A DNA stretch of 64,000 nucleotides from Actinomadura sp. K4S16 (GTDB lineage: Bacteria > Actinomycetota > Actinomycetes > Streptosporangiales > Streptosporangiaceae), in contig NZ_BDDE01000010.1 of NCBI RefSeq assembly GCF_008327685.1, positions 496,001 through 560,000 on the forward strand. Reading direction: 5' to 3'. Shown here piece by piece: positions 62,762 through 64,000 of this stretch; position 1 is the stretch's first letter; every line of letters begins with the position of its first letter. The notes under the pieces are model-generated. The model saw only the letters and a program-made list of their open reading frames with translations. It ran no database searches and was not told where the DNA came from. Both the position numbers and the translations under genes were made by a program.

Positions 62762-64000
62762 GCCTGCGTCCCGTCCCCTCTTATTCCTTGTGCAGGGCGC
62801 CTGAGCGCGTCTGCATGGCGCCGGAGCGCGGCGCGGACGACCTCGCGGTCGTCGAACGGATGCACCTCGCCCGCCACGTTCTGGCCCTGCTCGTGGCCCT
62901 TGCCCGCGACGACCACCACGTCGCCGCGGCGGGCGCGGCCGACGGCCAGGTCGATCGCGGCGGCGCGGTCGGGCTCCACGACGATGTGCGCGCGCTCCGG
63001 CTGCGGCACCTTGAGCCCGCCCTCGACCATAGCGGCAAGGATCGCGAGTGGATCTTCCGACCTCGGGTTGTCGTTGGTGAAATACGCCATGTCGGCCAGC
63101 CGCGCGGCGGCCTCGCCCATGAGCGGGCGCTTGCCGCGGTCGCGGTCGCCGCCGCACCCGAGCACCACCGTGAGGTCGCCCTCGGTGACGGGCCGCAGCG
63201 CGTTCAGGACCGCCTCGACCGCGCCCGGCTTGTGCGAGTAGTCGACCAGGGTCACGAAGTCCTGGCCCTCGTCGACCCGCTCCAGCCGCCCGGGGACGCC
63301 GGGCAGGGACGCGACCCCCCGGACCGCCGCCTGCAGCGGGATGCCCGCCTCGACCAGCGCCACGATCGCGGCGAGGGCGTTGGCGACGTTGAACGGCCCG
63401 GCGAGCCGCACCTCGGCGTCGGCCTCGATGCCGAGGGGCCCGACGACGCGGAACACGCTGCCGTCGGCGCCGACGCGCACGTCCTCGGCCCGCCAGTCGG
63501 CCGCCGGGTCCCCCGACGGGGAGAACGTCGTCGCGGGCACCGTGGTGATCTCCAGCAGCTCGCGGCCGTAGTGGTCGTCGAGGTTGATCACGCCGATCCG
63601 CGAGTACTCGGGCGTGAACAGCCGCGCCTTCGCGAGGAAGTAGTCCTGCATGGTCGGGTGGTAGTCGAGGTGGTCCTGGGACAGGTTCGTGAACACCGCC
63701 ACCTCGTAGCGGGCGCCGCCTACCCGGCCCTGCACGAGCGCGTGGCTGGACACCTCCATCGCCGCGGCGCCGACGCCGCGCTCGCGCATCATCGCCAGCA
63801 GCGCGTGCAGGTCGGTCGCCTCCGGCGTGGTGAGCGCGCTCGGCACCCGGTCGCCGCCCACCCGGATCTCGACGCCGCCGACGAGGCCCGTCTCGATCCC
63901 GGCGGCGCGCAGGCCCGCGTCGAGCAGGAACACCGTGGTGGTCTTGCCGCTGGTGCCGGTCACGCCGATGAGGGTGATGTCGCGGCCCGGCTCGCCGTAC
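62758..64000 (-). CDS. murE: UDP-MurNAc-L-Ala-D-Glu:meso-DAP ligase (5' end beyond right edge)
   Basis: Adds the third stem residue. 413 codons are visible, missing roughly the first 100. The ATP loop VTGTSGKTTTVFLLDAGL is near the truncated end, followed by TNLSQDHLDYHPTM with the carbamylated-Lys region after it. The substrate motif DNPRSEDP (about residue 270 of the visible part) indicates meso-diaminopimelate, so the wall is DAP-type. The frame continues through position 64000, so the Met in MTGTSGKT is internal and not the start. Confidence 0.96.
   Translation of the reverse strand, partial: YGEPGRDITLIGVTGTSGKTTTVFLLDAGLRAAGIETGLVGGVEIRVGGDRVPSALTTPEATDLHALLAMMRERGVGAAAMEVSSHALVQGRVGGARYEVAVFTNLSQDHLDYHPTMQDYFLAKARLFTPEYSRIGVINLDDHYGRELLEITTVPATTFSPSGDPAADWRAEDVRVGADGSVFRVVGPLGIEADAEVRLAGPFNVANALAAIVALVEAGIPLQAAVRGVASLPGVPGRLERVDEGQDFVTLVDYSHKPGAVEAVLNALRPVTEGDLTVVLGCGGDRDRGKRPLMGEAAARLADMAYFTNDNPRSEDPLAILAAMVEGGLKVPQPERAHIVVEPDRAAAIDLAVGRARRGDVVVVAGKGHEQGQNVAGEVHPFDDREVVRAALRRHADALRRPAQGIRGDGTQA

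Noticed and set aside
1..64000. tRNA, rRNA, IS elements, prophage or integrase sites
   Set aside because: No cloverleaf-like sequence with a matching anticodon, no rRNA segment, no transposase or integrase frame and no terminal inverted repeats were seen.

Overview
This window is ordinary high-GC actinomycete chromosome. Coding sequence has a strong G/C third-position bias, genes are packed with 4-nt GTGA/ATGA overlaps, and many promoters are leaderless. The gene set fits a filamentous actinomycete of the Streptosporangiales type, possibly Actinomadura-like: a DivIVA-YggT-SepF-FtsZ block, a bifunctional HisA/TrpF (PriA), a translational T-box before ileS, DUF1707 and TIGR03085 proteins. The genus is a guess. 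From memory the backbone follows the Streptomyces coelicolor order from lgt through trp, his, dnaE, lspA, ileS, divIVA and ftsZ to mur.

Layout. 1-4.8 kb (minus): a partial membrane protein, a VIT1/CCC1 protein, lgt, two membrane-anchored DsbA-like thioredoxins and a VKOR, forming an extracytoplasmic disulfide and lipoprotein maturation block. 5-9.9 kb (minus): trpA, trpB and trpC, a DUF2752 protein, an atypical response regulator and the Trp-associated membrane protein. A candidate leaderless leader peptide and hairpin precede trpB. 9.9-10.6 kb: non-coding repeats (a 46-bp tandem array and one copy of a dispersed composite repeat) in the place where trpE and hisI would be expected by synteny; neither gene is in the window. 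10.6-25.4 kb: an accessory stretch with a cold-shock protein, a TIGR03085 protein, a heterodimeric ABC exporter, a HEAT-repeat protein, two lipoproteins, a nucleoside phosphorylase-like protein, a winged-helix protein related to AlkZ/YcaQ, a paired acyl-CoA dehydrogenase, a CocE/NonD hydrolase and an ATP-grasp ligase.

25.4-30.8 kb (minus): the histidine operon hisD-hisC-hisB-small membrane protein-hisH-priA-hisF, starting at a clear leaderless promoter. PriA also supplies the TrpF step missing from the trp genes. 30.9-34.4 kb: PhzF-like, LON-substrate-binding, YbaK, DUF2567 and DUF6882 proteins. 34.4-38.2 kb: a second copy of the dispersed repeat, then dnaE. 38.4-40.2 kb (plus): chorismate mutase, azlC and azlD behind a structured leader with a short leaderless ORF and an intrinsic terminator. 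40.2-42.6 kb (minus): an RluA-family pseudouridine synthase, lspA and a TraR/DksA zinc-finger protein. 42.9-46.3 kb (plus): a T-box riboswitch and ileS. 46.4-48.7 kb: a DUF1707 protein and an unusual zinc-site and repeat protein.

48.9-64 kb (minus): divIVA, yggT, sepF, yggS, pgeF, ftsZ, ftsQ, murC, murG, ftsW, murD, mraY, murF and murE (cut by the right edge). These make and incorporate lipid II and place the septum and growing tip. murB is not between murC and ftsQ. No rRNA, tRNA, CRISPR array, IS element or prophage was seen. The most interesting material is non-coding: the two-copy composite repeat, the 46-bp array at the trpE/hisI gap, and the leaders before trpB and chorismate mutase.
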